Shown here: positions 17,598 to 25,880 of the stretch, piece by piece | Position numbering within the stretch: the first letter of the stretch is position 1 | Layout of the letters: each line of letters opens with the position of its first letter | DNA from: Alphaproteobacteria bacterium | Lineage (GTDB): Bacteria; Pseudomonadota; Alphaproteobacteria; Micavibrionales; Micavibrionaceae | Direction of reading: 5' to 3' | Length of the DNA stretch: 64,000 nt | Assembly (NCBI GenBank): GCA_002401965.1 | Contig: NVUR01000019.1 | Coordinates: forward strand, 1-64,000 | The notes under the pieces: model-generated | Told to the model about the DNA's origin: nothing | Database searches by the model: none | Seen by the model: the letters and a program-made list of their open reading frames with translations, nothing else | Program-made: the position numbers and the translations under genes

Positions 17598-18022
17598 TAG
17601 CCAACCCTCTTCAAAGAGCTGTGGTTAGTCGCCATATCTGCCAACGTGACATCACTCAACACCTCGCGAATGGCGGTGTTCACACCATCCCATCGCCCGC
17701 GTATAGAGCAAGCATCGCTTAAAATACAATCAGGTTCATTTCCATTGGCGCAATCTGTAATCGCAATTGGCCCATCAATCGCTTTAATGATTTGCTCAAT
17801 AGAGATATCCTGCGGTGTAGCAGCCAAAGAATATCCACCATTTGTACCACGGGTTGAGATAACGATTCCCGCCTGCACCAAAGCCTTCAACACTTTAGAG
17901 GTAGTTGGCTCGGTCAATCTTGTATGTTGGGCTAAATTAGAGACGCTCACAAAAGAATCAGCTTGCATCAGCTCTACCAACACAACCACAGCATAATCAG
18001 ACATTCTTGTAATCTTGAGCAT
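17597..18022 (-). CDS. iscR: Rrf2-family Fe-S regulator IscR (SUF type)
   Basis: A 141-residue winged-helix regulator of the Rrf2 family. The N-terminal opening MLKITRMSDYAVVVLVEL is that of the SUF-system regulator. Cysteines 91, 99 and 105 are placed as in IscR to bind a [2Fe-2S] cluster. It likely senses Fe-S supply and represses its own operon when clusters are plentiful. It is the first gene of the long suf transcript; a short inverted repeat lies between candidate -35 and -10 boxes just upstream (18031-18060). The stop overlaps the next gene's start. Confidence 0.93.
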   Translation of the reverse strand: MLKITRMSDYAVVVLVELMQADSFVSVSNLAQHTRLTEPTTSKVLKALVQAGIVISTRGTNGGYSLAATPQDISIEQIIKAIDGPIAITDCANGNEPDCILSDACSIRGRWDGVNTAIREVLSDVTLADMATNHSSLKRVG

Positions 18023-18030
18023 AAAACACC

Positions 18031-18060
18031 ATATAGGACTAATTTCATCCTTTTTGTCAC
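18031..18060 (-). promoter_or_regulatory. Candidate suf operon promoter with operator-like inverted repeat
   Basis: Reading toward iscR: a GTGACA box (18055-18060), an 18-base spacer, and CTATAT (18031-18036). The spacer contains AGGA(N9)TCCT (18035-18051), an imperfect inverted repeat ideally placed for a repressor such as IscR. The boxes are only moderate matches to sigma-70, and the operator assignment is inference. Confidence 0.4.
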
Positions 18061-18099
18061 TTTATTCGAAATAATTCAAGAGGAAATTCGAAAAAACAA

Positions 18100-19677
18100 C
18101 TATTTAGTCGCATCAAATTTGATCTCTTTATATTTTTCTTCTGCGTCACTTAAGTGCCACGCATTACGTGCGAGGAAAACAGGGTCACCATCATGATCTT
18201 TGGCAATGGCCACTTGGTTCGCATCAATGAATTTTTTCAGCATAGAACTATCTTCGCATGAAATCCAGCGGGCCGTATAAAGGCTGGTGACCTCGAATTT
18301 TACGGGAATATCATATTCACTGCGAATACGATCGCGTAGTACTTCAAACTGTAGGGGGCCAACAACGCCGACGACCCAATCAGGATCGCTATAGGGTTTG
18401 AAGACGCGCGCTGCGCCCTCTTCGGCCAGTTGTTCTAACGCTTTGCCCAGATGTTTCGCCTTTAGCGGATCTTCGGCGCGGGCGCGTTGCATATATTCAG
18501 GCGCGAAGCTCGGTATGCCTGTGAAGACCAATTCTTCACCCTCGGTCAAGGCGTCACCGATACGCAAGCCACCATAATTTGGCAAGCCGATGATATCCCC
18601 TGCATAAGCCTCTTCCGCGACTTCACGGTCTTGCGCCAAGAATAATTGCGGCGAATGCATGGTCAGCATTTTTCCCGAACGTATATGTTTCAACTTCATC
18701 CCTTTGCGGAACTTACCCGAACATATGCGTGTAAAGGCAATACGGTCACGATGCTTTGGATCCATATTCGCCTGAATTTTAAACACAAAGCCAGTGACTT
18801 TGGCTTCATCGGGTTTAATTTCTCTGGATTTGGTTGTTTGAGAACAGGGCGATGGCGCAAATTTTTCTAAGCCATTCAGCAATTCACGCACGCCGAAATT
18901 ATTCACCGCACTGCCAAAAAATACTGGCGTCATCCCACCTTTAAGAAAACGCTCAACATCAAAGGCCGGAAAAACACCGCGCACCATTTCAACTTCTTCA
19001 CGTAATGTCGCTACGGCATCCGCAGGCAGCAATTCATCAATCCTCGGATCATCTAGACCTGAACATTCAATCGCCTCGCTTAACGCCTCACCTTTGCTGC
19101 GCTCAAACAAGACCAGCTTATCTTCCAACAGGTTGTAACAGCCCTTGAAATCGCGCCCCATACCAATTGACCAACTCGCGGGCACAATTTCCAACGCCAG
19201 CTTTTCCTCAATTTCGTCAAGAAGATCAAATGGGTCTTGCCCGTCTCTGTCCATTTTATTGATGAAGGTGATAATCGGAATATCACGGAGGCGACACACT
19301 TCGAATAATTTCAGTGTTTGCTTCTCAATCCCCTTGGCACAATCCAGCACCATAATCGCGCTATCCACTGCGGTTAGGGTTCTGTAGGTATCCTCGGAAA
19401 AATCCTCATGCCCTGGTGTATCCAACAGGTTATAGGTAATACCACCATTCACAAACGTCATAACAGAGGACGCAACGGAAATCCCGCGCTCCTGCTCGAC
19501 CTTCATCCAGTCAGAACGCGCACGACGACGCGCACCCTTTGCCTTAACCATACCCGCCATTTGGATCGCACCACCAAACAGCAACAGCTTTTCAGTCAAC
19601 GTCGTTTTACCCGCATCAGGATGCGAGATAATGGCGAACGTTCTGCGACTTTTAATAATTTCAGATAATTGAGGCAT
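18100..19677 (-). CDS. prfC: Peptide chain release factor 3
   Basis: A 525-residue translational GTPase. G1 is ISHPDAGKTTLTEKLL near residue 18, G3 is DTPGHEDFSEDTYRTL near 88, G4 is FINKMDRDG near 142. It matches RF3, which removes RF1/RF2 from the ribosome after termination, in both length and the domain following the G domain (KMLTMHSPQLFLAQDRE). A candidate sigma-70 promoter lies just upstream (19713-19741). Confidence 0.95.
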   Translation of the reverse strand: MPQLSEIIKSRRTFAIISHPDAGKTTLTEKLLLFGGAIQMAGMVKAKGARRRARSDWMKVEQERGISVASSVMTFVNGGITYNLLDTPGHEDFSEDTYRTLTAVDSAIMVLDCAKGIEKQTLKLFEVCRLRDIPIITFINKMDRDGQDPFDLLDEIEEKLALEIVPASWSIGMGRDFKGCYNLLEDKLVLFERSKGEALSEAIECSGLDDPRIDELLPADAVATLREEVEMVRGVFPAFDVERFLKGGMTPVFFGSAVNNFGVRELLNGLEKFAPSPCSQTTKSREIKPDEAKVTGFVFKIQANMDPKHRDRIAFTRICSGKFRKGMKLKHIRSGKMLTMHSPQLFLAQDREVAEEAYAGDIIGLPNYGGLRIGDALTEGEELVFTGIPSFAPEYMQRARAEDPLKAKHLGKALEQLAEEGAARVFKPYSDPDWVVGVVGPLQFEVLRDRIRSEYDIPVKFEVTSLYTARWISCEDSSMLKKFIDANQVAIAKDHDGDPVFLARNAWHLSDAEEKYKEIKFDATK

Positions 19678-19712
19678 AACTTACTTTTTTAAGAACAACA
19701 TCGACTGCTGAG

Positions 19713-19741
19713 AATTAAGTAAATTTCAGTGATAAAGTCAA
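19713..19741 (-). promoter_or_regulatory. Candidate promoter of prfC
   Basis: TTGACT (19736-19741), a 17-base spacer, and TTAATT (19713-19718) read toward prfC. The -35 is good, the -10 weak. It lies 35 bases from the start codon in the only non-coding gap upstream. Confidence 0.38.
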
Positions 19742-19774
19742 ATGATTTCCACACAAGTCAGAACATCAAAACAT

Positions 19775-20320
19775 TTAAGGTTCTTCAGGTGAAGCCCAAG
19801 AATCAGCATCCACATGGTCAGGATCAGGCTTAAAACTCCCTTCATCAGGATCAGGAAGAAAAGATTGATAACCTTTATTCGCTTCATTTTGTATCATTTC
19901 CCAATCTTGATCGCCATCAGACGCCGCCATAGTCAAAAAATCTATAACATCCTGTGCGCCTTCAATATTTCCTGCTGCCCCATACATAACTTCAGCAAAA
20001 CGACCATCTTCCCCTGCACCAAAAACTTCAAAAACCTCTTTAGCCTTTGTTTTGGTTTCCGCAGTTCCATGCATTATTAAATCTTCAAGGCTTGTCTCTA
20101 CCTGCTTATACAAAGCCTCAAAATCACCAGCCACAGTCATAAATTCTGAAGAAGCCCCCTGCGATGGAGAAAGACCGTCCTGCACACTCTCCAACGCACG
20201 GTTTTTGGCAATGCACGTATCCGCACGTTCAATCAATTCAGCAGCCCGATTATTATCAAGCCGCAATCGCTCATCCATATCCTCAATTATTTTTTTCGAA
20301 AATGAATTATCATCAGACAT
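19775..20320 (-). CDS. Hypothetical acidic, mostly helical protein
   Basis: A 181-residue strongly acidic protein with no signal or membrane segment. The first 130 residues look alpha-helical (heptad-like IIEDMDERLRLDNNRAAELIERAD); the last 30 are Asp/Pro/Ser-rich and probably disordered. Single cysteine near residue 33. No family recognised. It stands alone between prfC and a small lipoprotein gene. Confidence 0.55.
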   Translation of the reverse strand: MSDDNSFSKKIIEDMDERLRLDNNRAAELIERADTCIAKNRALESVQDGLSPSQGASSEFMTVAGDFEALYKQVETSLEDLIMHGTAETKTKAKEVFEVFGAGEDGRFAEVMYGAAGNIEGAQDVIDFLTMAASDGDQDWEMIQNEANKGYQSFLPDPDEGSFKPDPDHVDADSWASPEEP

Positions 20321-20379
20321 CTAAACATCACCCATGTTATTTACGTAACGCATTATACATATAAAAAGTCAAAAACAAC

Positions 20380-20508
20380 TTAAAAAGTATCTGAAATTTT
20401 ATCACCAACTTTAGATATGTCACGCCCTGCACCATCAAGTGTGGATGAACACGCATTAAGAGCCGCACCGGCAATAAGTAAAACCATCAATCTAAAAATA
20501 TTTTTCAT
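20380..20508 (-). CDS. Entericidin-like small lipoprotein
   Basis: A 42-residue gene: hydrophobic signal (MKNIFRLMVLLIAGAAL), lipobox LNAC with lipidated cysteine at residue 20, then a short mature part SSTLDGAGRDISKVGDKI. This is the entericidin A/B pattern (N-terminal Cys, then GAG.DI...G..I). Entericidin-like lipoproteins are common small envelope lipoproteins; the toxin-antitoxin role is known only in enterobacteria. No partner gene is seen next to it. Confidence 0.78.
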   Translation of the reverse strand: MKNIFRLMVLLIAGAALNACSSTLDGAGRDISKVGDKISDTF

Positions 20509-20534
20509 CTTAAATTCTTTCTATTATTATTCTC

Positions 20535-20882
20535 TCAGGACACAATATCACCTTCAAAAGGATTATTCATGTCCCGATCTTCAATTTCAATCACCCATAA
20601 ATCAGGATCACGAGAGATTGCGCGCTGAATATACTGGTCTGCATCGCGTTCTTCAACCTGTTCTTTTCGTAAAGCATGCATCCACCCCAATTTACCATCC
20701 AAATCACGTTGCTGAATTAATAAATTACAGTGACCACGCAGCCCGTTAATCTTCAAAAGAACAGTGCCTGTGTTTTGCTCTCCACGTTGCTGGATATAAT
20801 AGAATACACCGCGATCATTCAACGGCCTTAACTGTGCCTCGACCCATAAATGGACAGGTAAACGTGCATCTTCTTCATACAT
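20535..20882 (-). CDS. DUF1491 family protein
   Basis: A 115-residue protein of the alphaproteobacterial DUF1491 family. Start chosen at 20882, two bases after the previous stop; an upstream ATG would overlap that gene by about 30 bases. Family marks are LPVHLWVEAQLR and the RG...TGTVLLKINGL stretch. Function unknown. Third gene of a likely fur operon. Confidence 0.8.
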   Translation of the reverse strand: MYEEDARLPVHLWVEAQLRPLNDRGVFYYIQQRGEQNTGTVLLKINGLRGHCNLLIQQRDLDGKLGWMHALRKEQVEERDADQYIQRAISRDPDLWVIEIEDRDMNNPFEGDIVS

Positions 20883-20884
20883 GA

Positions 20885-21109
20885 TTAATGAAGGCTTTTC
20901 TCGTTCGTCCAACACTCAACCGTTAAGGTTTGCGTTAAAGCGGAGTCTTCAGGGTGATGATATCCATAAATAATCTTAGCCGCTTCCAGAGCAGTACTTT
21001 CAGGCTCGCCCGCATCAATAAGGTCACCATACGCACGCATAACCGCGCCGTAACATTTACAGTCCGATGCTTTTTTAACACCCTTTTGTACTGGTATATT
21101 ACAAGACAT
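20885..21109 (-). CDS. Small Cys-containing protein downstream of fur
   Basis: A 74-residue protein. The start is the inner ATG giving MSCNIPVQKG; an earlier one would overlap fur deeply. It has cysteines at residue 3 and in DCKCYG, then a helix (YGDLIDAGEPESTALEAAKIIYGYHHP). No signal peptide. No family recognised. It lies four bases after fur and two before DUF1491. Close linkage to fur hints at iron-linked expression, which is inference. Confidence 0.68.
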   Translation of the reverse strand: MSCNIPVQKGVKKASDCKCYGAVMRAYGDLIDAGEPESTALEAAKIIYGYHHPEDSALTQTLTVECWTNEKSLH

Positions 21110-21113
21110 AGCA

Positions 21114-21524
21114 TTACTTCTCGCTTTTAAGTTTTTTTCCATACAGCTCAAGACGATGGTCAATCAATTCATAACCAAGATCATGGGCAATTTTTTCTTT
21201 TAGTTTCTCAAGTTCTTCATTCTGAAATTCAATAACCTGCCCTGTTTCAAGATCAACAAGGTGGTGGTGGTGCTCTGAATTTACTTCATAACGGGAATAG
21301 CCCTCTTGAAATTCATGGCGTACAACCAGCTCCATCTCATCCAGAAGGCTAAGCGTTCTGTAAACCGTGGCGATACTAATGGACGAATCCAACGCTTTTG
21401 CACGATCATAAACATCCTCGACAGAGGGATGATCCTCCGCAATACCCAAAACGCGCAAAATAACACGGCGTTGCCCCGTCATTTTTAATCCAGCTTCTAC
21501 ACAACGTTGCTCAAGATTAGACAT
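21114..21524 (-). CDS. fur: Ferric uptake regulator family protein (Fur/Mur type)
   Basis: A 136-residue Fur-family repressor: DNA-binding helix region ISIATVYRTLSLLDEM (residues about 49-64) and metal-site histidines HHHH at 85-88. The structural CxxC pairs of gammaproteobacterial Fur are absent; the loop reads HHLVDLETGQVIEF, the usual alphaproteobacterial Fur/Mur form. Whether it answers iron or manganese cannot be decided. Normal length. A good promoter (21559-21587) lies upstream. Confidence 0.92.
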   Translation of the reverse strand: MSNLEQRCVEAGLKMTGQRRVILRVLGIAEDHPSVEDVYDRAKALDSSISIATVYRTLSLLDEMELVVRHEFQEGYSRYEVNSEHHHHLVDLETGQVIEFQNEELEKLKEKIAHDLGYELIDHRLELYGKKLKSEK

Positions 21525-21558
21525 ATCATGATTTCCTATTCAATATTTATGAACAAAC

Positions 21559-21587
21559 ATCATAAAAGTGATACGAAGATCGTGCAA
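21559..21587 (-). promoter_or_regulatory. Candidate sigma-70 promoter of fur
   Basis: Reading toward fur: TTGCAC (21582-21587), exactly 17 bases, then TATGAT (21559-21564). Both boxes are close to consensus and the -10 is 35 bases from the start codon. Confidence 0.6.
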
Positions 21588-21614
21588 GATAATTTGTTAT
21601 GTATTGGGTTTTAG

Positions 21615-23132
21615 TCAGGGCTTAACTCTGATAGCTGGTATTGTGAAACGCACAATCGTACCCACGCCAAGCTCAGACTCTAATTCGAAAGAACCACCAT
21701 GTAATTCAACCATAGCCTTGGCCAAGGGCAACCCCAGCCCTGTTCCTTGTTGACCAACAACACGTTTTTCGGGGGTATCATTCACCTGACCGAAAGGCTC
21801 TAAAGCCGTGCTTATTTTTTCCTCTGAAATCCCCACGCCCTCATCTTCAATGGCTATTTGCAGATCGCCATTATCCAAAAACATGGTGGAAACCCGAATT
21901 TTCGCGCCTTGAGAAGAAAATTTAATCGCATTTGACATCAGGTTAATAACAATCTGCCTAATCAGCCTGTAATCCGCATTCACAACCAAAACATCGTCAC
22001 TGATATCCCGTACAATTTCAATATTACTGGAAAAAACACGAGAGCTGAGCATACGTGAAACAGAGACGATCATATCATGGACATCAAAATCATCCTCAAG
22101 CAACTCAATACGTCCTGCCTCGATCTTGGACATATCCAAAACCTCATTGATAATGTCCAGTAAATGCTCGGCGCTCATATGGATATCACCTAGATACTCC
22201 TTGTACTTATCATTACCAATCGCGCCGAAAGTCTCGTCCTTCATTAATTCAGAAAATCCGATGATCGCATTAAGCGGCGTCCGTAGTTCATGGCTCATAT
22301 TCGCCAAAAACGTCGATTTCGCGTGATTGGCGGTATCTGCCTGATCCTTCGCAAAGCGTAATGATTGCTCCATCTGTTTACGCAACGTGATATCCATCAT
22401 TGTCGTAACAAGGAATTTTCTATTCTGGCTAAGTTTTAGAGTTGCAGAGGTAAACAGAACATTGGCAACACCACCATCCTTACGCAAAATTTTTGACTCA
22501 CCTGTACTACGCACCCCGACGCTGATAAATTTCTTATGGTTTATGCGTGTGCGCTCTTTTTCATCATCCGTGACCAGCGTCGTAAACTCTGTGCCAATAA
22601 TTTTATCCCTCGCCCAACCATATGTCCGTATAAAACTGTCATTAACACGGACGATACTGCCAGTGTCATCTGTTACAATAATGCCCACTTCACTGACTTC
22701 AAAAATAGAGGCCAGCAAAGAAATTGCGTCATCGCGCTCCCTTTGCAATATTGATTGGTCACGCCCATCAAGCTGCCCCATTATTTCTAGATACATAACC
22801 TCATTATCATCATCTAGAATCGGTGTAACCCAAAACCCATAGACCTTTAGCCTCCCTGGTATTGTCGGCAAAGACTGTATTATTACAGTATCTTTTCTTG
22901 AAAGGCACACTTCAAAAGACTGTTCAAAATGGCGTGCATTATCCGTATCCATAAAACCTTGAATATGGTGACCTATAACGGCTTCTTTATTACAGTGAAA
23001 ATACTCCAAAGCCAACGCGTTAACGTACAAAACACAAGACGGTTTACCCCCCTCAACCATAACAACAACCCTTGGAATAGGCGAAGCATTAAAGAGCTTT
23101 TCAAAATCAAAATTTTCGTCACTGATTGCCAT
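21615..23132 (-). CDS. PAS-domain sensor histidine kinase (cytoplasmic)
   Basis: A 505-residue histidine kinase without membrane segments. Order: PAS-like domain (about 12-125), second PAS with PAC (about 138-255), HisKA with phosphorylated H281 in NMSHELRTPLNAIIGF, HATPase_c (about 385-500) with N box INLMSNAIKF, G1 DEGVGIS and G2 GTGLGLPLA. No receiver domain is attached and no response regulator lies near, so it is an orphan. It senses a cytoplasmic signal, perhaps redox or a small ligand through PAS. The next downstream gene shares the direction but starts about 90 bases past the stop. Confidence 0.9.
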   Translation of the reverse strand: MAISDENFDFEKLFNASPIPRVVVMVEGGKPSCVLYVNALALEYFHCNKEAVIGHHIQGFMDTDNARHFEQSFEVCLSRKDTVIIQSLPTIPGRLKVYGFWVTPILDDDNEVMYLEIMGQLDGRDQSILQRERDDAISLLASIFEVSEVGIIVTDDTGSIVRVNDSFIRTYGWARDKIIGTEFTTLVTDDEKERTRINHKKFISVGVRSTGESKILRKDGGVANVLFTSATLKLSQNRKFLVTTMMDITLRKQMEQSLRFAKDQADTANHAKSTFLANMSHELRTPLNAIIGFSELMKDETFGAIGNDKYKEYLGDIHMSAEHLLDIINEVLDMSKIEAGRIELLEDDFDVHDMIVSVSRMLSSRVFSSNIEIVRDISDDVLVVNADYRLIRQIVINLMSNAIKFSSQGAKIRVSTMFLDNGDLQIAIEDEGVGISEEKISTALEPFGQVNDTPEKRVVGQQGTGLGLPLAKAMVELHGGSFELESELGVGTIVRFTIPAIRVKP

Positions 23133-23181
23133 ACATTCACTTTACATTCATCAGTAAGTTATCCCGCACCGCCCACGCAAT

Positions 23182-24099
23182 TTATGCGTCACCCTGAACA
23201 TAACGCTGTAACGGGCTAAGTTCATGATACTCCAAAACGGTATCTGTTTTTTTATGTGTTGTATTTTTCAAATCTGCACGCAGGTTTCGAATCAAATCAT
23301 GCACATCATCACCGCCAACCGGCTCAGCAATACAGCAAGACATACTAAGAAGACTCTCCTCAAGCCCACATTCAGAACGAAGCATAACCTTTTGCTGTTC
23401 CAACTCCCGCCTTAAACGTTCCAACGCAGTCACACCGCCCGAAACATCGGTTTGCTTCAAACTCAGAACAAATTCATCTTCTCCTACATAATAGGCGTCA
23501 TCAAAAGAACGAATACTCAACTTAATCAAACTAGCAATCAACTTTATGTACCCATTACGCTCATCATGTGGAGAATCTTTGCAAATACTCTCAAAGTCAT
23601 CAATTTTCATAAGCGCAACACAAAAATTCTTTCCCTGACGCTCTAAACGCTCTAATTCTCGTTGAATATCTGTGAACAGCATATTTTTACTGCGTAGGCC
23701 AGTTTGTGAATCATAGCCACTGCCTTCTTGAAGCAAATCTTTTTCCAAACGGCGAACATAAAACAAAAATTCTTCATAATTGGTTAGAAATTTCTGAAAA
23801 TCTTTATGAGAGGGCTTCGCACGCGTCTCTTTGGTATTATAGATAAGACCATCCACAATTTTGAACATATCCGCATGAACGGCGCTTAACTTTTCAACAA
23901 TTTCAGGCTGAATACCCTTCTCACGATTGGCATATACGACCCACTGGGCAAAGGATGTCGGCTTTTTAAGCTGATGCATCATATCCATATTTTCAGGATA
24001 AAAAAGGCACTGAACCAACACATGATACCATGCGGTGTGGTCTTCCAATATCGGCAACAATTTTGCCCAATGCTCGTTCTCTTTATACTTCAATGCCAT
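23182..24099 (-). CDS. Degenerate GGDEF protein with CZB-like sensor domain
   Basis: A 305-residue protein from the ATG giving MALKYKEN, which has AGAGGA ten bases upstream. Residues about 10-75 are helical with spaced histidines (DHTAWYHVL, LSAVHADM) as in CZB zinc-sensing domains, but the usual cysteine position reads SFAQWV. A linker follows, then a GGDEF-type domain (about 135-290) opening DSQTGLRSKNMLFTDIQREL. The active loop reads VGEDEF rather than GGDEF/GGEEF, and the following residues are diverged. It is likely a weak or inactive cyclase, or a GTP/c-di-GMP sensor. The layout recalls the zinc-regulated cyclase DgcZ. Confidence 0.72.
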   Translation of the reverse strand: MALKYKENEHWAKLLPILEDHTAWYHVLVQCLFYPENMDMMHQLKKPTSFAQWVVYANREKGIQPEIVEKLSAVHADMFKIVDGLIYNTKETRAKPSHKDFQKFLTNYEEFLFYVRRLEKDLLQEGSGYDSQTGLRSKNMLFTDIQRELERLERQGKNFCVALMKIDDFESICKDSPHDERNGYIKLIASLIKLSIRSFDDAYYVGEDEFVLSLKQTDVSGGVTALERLRRELEQQKVMLRSECGLEESLLSMSCCIAEPVGGDDVHDLIRNLRADLKNTTHKKTDTVLEYHELSPLQRYVQGDA

Positions 24100-24177
24100 T
24101 ACCGTCAAATCCTCTGGGTATGAACAGGAACACAATGATACAATAAATTCGTTAATTCTCTTTAAAAAATTTTATAT

Positions 24178-25371
24178 TTATTTCAAATTCCCAAGCCATT
24201 CTTTTTCTAAAGAATCCAAGGTCGAATCAGAGATCGCAGAACGCACTTCACGCATCAACATATTCATCGTAGCAATATTATGCTGTGCCAGAATTTGTGT
24301 GGCAAGTAATTCGTTCGCTTTTAACAAATGATGGATGTACGCTTTTGAGAAATTTTGAGAGGCAGGAATGCCAATACGCTCGTCCAAGGGGCTTTCATCC
24401 TCACTGTAACGCGCGTTTTTAAGGTTAATCGTTTCCTTTGCCTCACCTTTCACAAAGGCCGCGCCATGACGCGCCAAACGCGTTGGAATAACACAATCGA
24501 ATGTATCAACGCCAAGGCGTACAAAGGTAAACACATCCTTTATTTTACCGATACCAAGAAAATGAACGGGACGATCAGGATGCACATGCGACATAGAAAC
24601 AGAGGCAACGTCATACATTTCCGCATCACTGCCGCCCAAACATCCGCCAATTGCCGTCCCAAAAAAGGGTCTATCTTTCGTATATTCTGCGGAGAATTTC
24701 CGTAAATCTTCATACACACCACCTTGTACAATCCCATAGACCGCCTGCGCGCCATTATCATGACGTTCAAACTCGGCCAAGCACCGATCACCCCACCGCA
24801 GTGACATCTCCATAGAGCGCGCAGTATAGGATTTATCCACATGGTACGGCGTACATTCATCAAATTGCATCAAAAGATCCGCCCCTAATTTACGCTGGAT
24901 CTCCATTGAATATTCAGGCGTTAGCTTAATGGTTTGACCATTCACATAGGATTTAAAAACGCAGCCCTCTTCAGTGATCGAAACAAGGTTTCTGTTATGA
25001 TGTCCCTTGCTGTTCTTGCCTTTAATCTCATTGGCCATTGTTCCCTCACCTAAGGAGAACACCTGAAACCCGCCACTATCGGTCAGCATAGGACCGTTCC
25101 AATTCATAAATTTATGCAGCCCCCCCATCTTTTCAACCAAATCAGCACCAGGTTGCAACATAAGATGATAGGTATTGGAGAGAATAATATCGGTTTTTGC
25201 CTCTTTCAATTGACACGGAGAAACATTTTTGACCGTGGCCTTCGTCCCACAAAATATATAATTCGGTGTTTGAATCGTGCCGTGCGGAGTCTTTAATGAG
25301 CCGATCCGCGCCCGCGATTTTTCATCACGCGCGGTAATATCAAACGAAAAATTAGGGTAATCAAGCATCAA
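24178..25371 (-). CDS. tgt: tRNA-guanine transglycosylase lacking the zinc cysteines
   Basis: A 397-residue TIM-barrel enzyme that exchanges guanine 34 of certain tRNAs for preQ1 or queuine. The catalytic acid is D98 (TDSGGFQ), the pocket has DEC at 171-173, and the nucleophile is D292 (TFDCVIPTR). Two oddities. First, the CxCxxC zinc site of normal Tgt is replaced: after SPLD the sequence is ERIGIPASQNFSKAYIHH, so the three cysteines are I, I and S while the histidine stays. Second, about 15 extra residues (GEGTMANEIKGKNSKGHH) follow SGGFQVFSL. I recall a similar insert in chlamydial Tgt. It is probably active but structurally different. Confidence 0.9.
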   Translation of the reverse strand: MMLDYPNFSFDITARDEKSRARIGSLKTPHGTIQTPNYIFCGTKATVKNVSPCQLKEAKTDIILSNTYHLMLQPGADLVEKMGGLHKFMNWNGPMLTDSGGFQVFSLGEGTMANEIKGKNSKGHHNRNLVSITEEGCVFKSYVNGQTIKLTPEYSMEIQRKLGADLLMQFDECTPYHVDKSYTARSMEMSLRWGDRCLAEFERHDNGAQAVYGIVQGGVYEDLRKFSAEYTKDRPFFGTAIGGCLGGSDAEMYDVASVSMSHVHPDRPVHFLGIGKIKDVFTFVRLGVDTFDCVIPTRLARHGAAFVKGEAKETINLKNARYSEDESPLDERIGIPASQNFSKAYIHHLLKANELLATQILAQHNIATMNMLMREVRSAISDSTLDSLEKEWLGNLK

Positions 25372-25394
25372 AATATGTCCAACTTATCTAAAAC

Positions 25395-25423
25395 GTAAAA
25401 AAACCCGCCAGTAACAGCGGGTT
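25395..25423 (-). terminator. Rho-independent terminator after rpmB
   Basis: On the minus strand AACCCGC, an eight-base loop and GCGGGTT form a perfect 7-bp stem, directly followed by a run of T. It lies between the rpmB stop and the tgt start and ends the rpmB transcript. Confidence 0.85.
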
Positions 25424-25486
25424 ATCTTCTCTATTTATAATATGCCAAAGCCAAAACGAACGACACCAACATATTAAAAACCATAC

Positions 25487-25771
25487 TTAAGCCGCCAAAG
25501 CTGCTTCGACTTGTGCTTTGATCGGACGAAGAACAGGGTCAAGTTTTGTTGGTGCTGTGCTTTGCAAAAATGCATCAAATCCACCTTTATGCTCAACAGT
25601 ACGGATGCCAGCCGCAGTCGCGCGTACCTTAACCCAACGATCAAGTACTTCGCTATACAGACCAATGTCCTGAATATTAGGGCGAAACTTACGTCTTGTT
25701 CTGTTTAGTGCGTGGGAAACGTTGTTTCCGCTCATCACGCCTTTTCCTGTAATCATGCAACGACGGCTCAT
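25487..25771 (-). CDS. rpmB: 50S ribosomal protein L28
   Basis: A 94-residue L28. The start is the ATG at 25771 with AAGGAA seven bases upstream; a TTG two codons earlier is less likely. The family opening [21 protein letters not shown] and the RTRRKFRPN stretch are clear. Length with the alphaproteobacterial C-terminal part ([10 protein letters not shown]) is normal. It is a single-gene unit with its own promoter and terminator. Confidence 0.96.
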   Translation of the reverse strand: MSRRCMITGKGVMSGNNVSHALNRTRRKFRPNIQDIGLYSEVLDRWVKVRATAAGIRTVEHKGGFDAFLQSTAPTKLDPVLRPIKAQVEAALAA

Positions 25772-25818
25772 AGCCAAATTCCTTATATTATTCTTTTAGT
25801 CTTTAAGACAGATGCGGA

Positions 25819-25848
25819 AAAATAGTCGAAATCTACCTATAAAGTCAA
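25819..25848 (-). promoter_or_regulatory. Candidate sigma-70 promoter of rpmB
   Basis: TTGACT (25843-25848), an 18-base spacer and TATTTT (25819-25824) read toward rpmB. The 5' leader would be about 45 bases with a clear AAGGAA. Confidence 0.55.
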
Positions 25849-25880
25849 GCATTTCTACATAAAAACTACAAAAAACTTTA

